Source: Promicromonospora sp. AC04
GTDB taxonomy: Bacteria; Actinomycetota; Actinomycetes; Actinomycetales; Cellulomonadaceae
Assembly (NCBI RefSeq): GCF_003058225.1
Contig: NZ_QBUG01000001.1
Span: 248,001-312,000, forward strand
Direction of reading: 5' to 3'
Length of the DNA: 64,000 bases
Part shown: piece after piece, positions 63,163 to 64,000 of the stretch
Layout of the letters: each line of letters opens with the position of its first letter
Numbering within the stretch: the first letter of the stretch is position 1
Program-made: the position numbers and the translations under genes
Notes under the pieces: generated by a model
Seen by the model: only the letters and a program-made list of their open reading frames with translations
Database searches by the model: none
What the model was told of the DNA's origin: nothing

Positions 63163-63855
63163 TCATCCCACCGACGCCGGGGTTCCGGGCAGGTTCCAGG
63201 ACCTGCGGTGCTGTGGCGTGGGCCCGTGCAGCCCGAGGGCGTCCATGTGCGCCTTCGCGCTGTAGCCCTTGTTCTGGTCCCACGCGTACTCCGGGTGCCG
63301 CTGCGCCAGCTCGACCAGGATCGCGTCGCGCTCCACCTTGGCCAGTACGCTGGCGGCGGCCACGGACGTGCAGGTCATGTCGGCCTTGATCAGCGTCCGC
63401 ACCGCGGGCTCCGGGGCTCCGTCGCCGGGGGCGGCGTCCGCTGCCTCGAACAGGTCGAGCGCCGGGGTCGAGAGCCAGTTGTGCTTGCCGTCCAGCACGA
63501 CGACGTCGACGTCGCCGCACACCAGCCGCACCTGCGCGAGCGCGCGCCGTCCGGCCAGCCGGAGCGCGGCGATGATGCCGTGCTCGTCGATCTCGGCCGG
63601 GCCCGCGTGGCCCACACCCCAGGCCACGGCCCAGCGCCGCACGGCGGGCGCGATCGCCTCGCGCGCGTTCGGCGTCAGCAGCTTCGAGTCGGCCACGCCC
63701 TTGGGCCCGGTGCGCGTGGCGGCGTCGACCACCACGACGCCCACGCTGACGGGGCCCGCGAGGGCCCCGCGCCCCACCTCGTCCATCCCCGCCACGAGGC
63801 GGGCGCCGGAGGCGAGGAGAGCCCGTTCCTGTCGCAGCGTGGGCACCTTGCGCAC
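63163..63855 (-). CDS. rnhB: ribonuclease HII
   Basis: Cuts RNA-DNA hybrids 5' to single ribonucleotides; manganese-dependent. About 230 residues. [20 protein letters not shown] carries the first catalytic Asp and Glu, then [18 protein letters not shown] and [24 protein letters not shown] 63855 ([10 protein letters not shown]) lies five bases after the lepB stop; the frame extends to 63894 but that would run into lepB. Confidence 0.94.
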   Translation of the reverse strand: MRKVPTLRQERALLASGARLVAGMDEVGRGALAGPVSVGVVVVDAATRTGPKGVADSKLLTPNAREAIAPAVRRWAVAWGVGHAGPAEIDEHGIIAALRLAGRRALAQVRLVCGDVDVVVLDGKHNWLSTPALDLFEAADAAPGDGAPEPAVRTLIKADMTCTSVAAASVLAKVERDAILVELAQRHPEYAWDQNKGYSAKAHMDALGLHGPTPQHRRSWNLPGTPASVG

Positions 63856-63859
63856 CGCC

Positions 63860-64000
63860 CTACTTCCCCGCTGGAGGCGAGTCGGGGACCGCACCGAAGA
63901 CGTCGTCCGGACGGCTGTGCCAGTCCAGCCGGTCCAGCGGCCACACGGTGGCGAACGCCGTGCCCACGACGTTCTCGACGGGCACGAACCCGCCGCCCGG
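63860..64000 (-). CDS. lepB: signal peptidase I, C-terminal fragment
   Basis: The last 46 codons of a gene entering from the right edge. It reads [20 protein letters not shown], then [15 protein letters not shown] and ends [25 protein letters not shown] is the typical C-terminal strand of actinobacterial LepB. The catalytic Ser and Lys lie outside the window. It is followed after five bases by rnhB, the usual order. Confidence 0.88.
   Translation of the reverse strand, partial: PGGGFVPVENVVGTAFATVWPLDRLDWHSRPDDVFGAVPDSPPAGK

Noticed and set aside
1-64000. Search for tRNA, rRNA, insertion sequences and toxin-antitoxin pairs
   Set aside because: No cloverleaf, rRNA-like sequence, transposase motif or small adjacent antitoxin/toxin pair was recognised by eye in any gap.

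Overview
The window is chromosomal DNA from a very high-GC Gram-positive actinobacterium. Gene order (lepB-rnhB-DUF2469-yraN-comM-dprA-xerC-M23-rpsB-tsf-pyrH-frr-cdsA-rlmN ... dxr ... rseP-ispG-GNAT ... proS ... rimP-nusA-ylxR-infB-rbfA-truB ... ribF, mostly on the minus strand) is the housekeeping backbone typical of Micrococcales. My best guess is the Promicromonosporaceae/Cellulomonadaceae, from general resemblance only. No rRNA, tRNA, CRISPR array, insertion sequence or prophage was seen.

Layout: 1-3.8 kb holds an ABC ATPase/membrane pair and a lone AAA ATPase-DUF234 gene behind an AT-rich multi-palindrome. 3.8-21.6 kb is the translation/isoprenoid core (ribF, truB, rbfA, infB, ylxR, nusA, rimP, proS, ispG, rseP) interrupted by a TetR/efflux-like pair, a DUF4439 lipoprotein, an Fpg/Nei glycosylase and a GNAT enzyme. 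21.7-24.0 kb is a large unrecognised protein with two C-terminal membrane segments. 24.0-31.7 kb is a complete polyamine module: a four-gene uptake operon (potD-potA-potB-potC), gamma-aminobutyraldehyde dehydrogenase, and a divergent Lrp regulator with a diamine aminotransferase. Together they would import putrescine and convert it to GABA. 31.7-35.5 kb carries an SDR, an aldo/keto reductase, their likely TetR regulator and a DUF1963 protein. 35.5-38.3 kb is a TPP-riboswitch-controlled thiamin salvage operon, thiM-thiE-thiD.

The most interesting locus is 39.6-44.6 kb. A membrane protein with a channel-like pair of helices, TrkA/RCK-type Rossmann domains and C-terminal ryanodine-receptor (RyR) repeats is transcribed divergently from a membrane-anchored TIR-beta-propeller protein. 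A 15-bp palindrome lies in the shared promoter region. I suggest a bacterial TIR/RyR signalling or defence pair. 44.6-50.4 kb is accessory: an unknown acidic protein, DUF418, a small DxDxDG-repeat protein, a secreted SH3-like protein, and an MFS/MerR pair. 50.4-64 kb is again conserved core.

A recurrent feature is long, nearly perfect hairpins in intergenic gaps, mostly between convergent genes (15.1, 38.3, 48.5, 50.3 kb, also 8.6 and 44.6 kb). Two of them share the same outer 10 bp of stem. Two other gaps (31.75-31.9 and 57.9-58.0 kb) carry a short degenerate repeat in direct and inverted copies.
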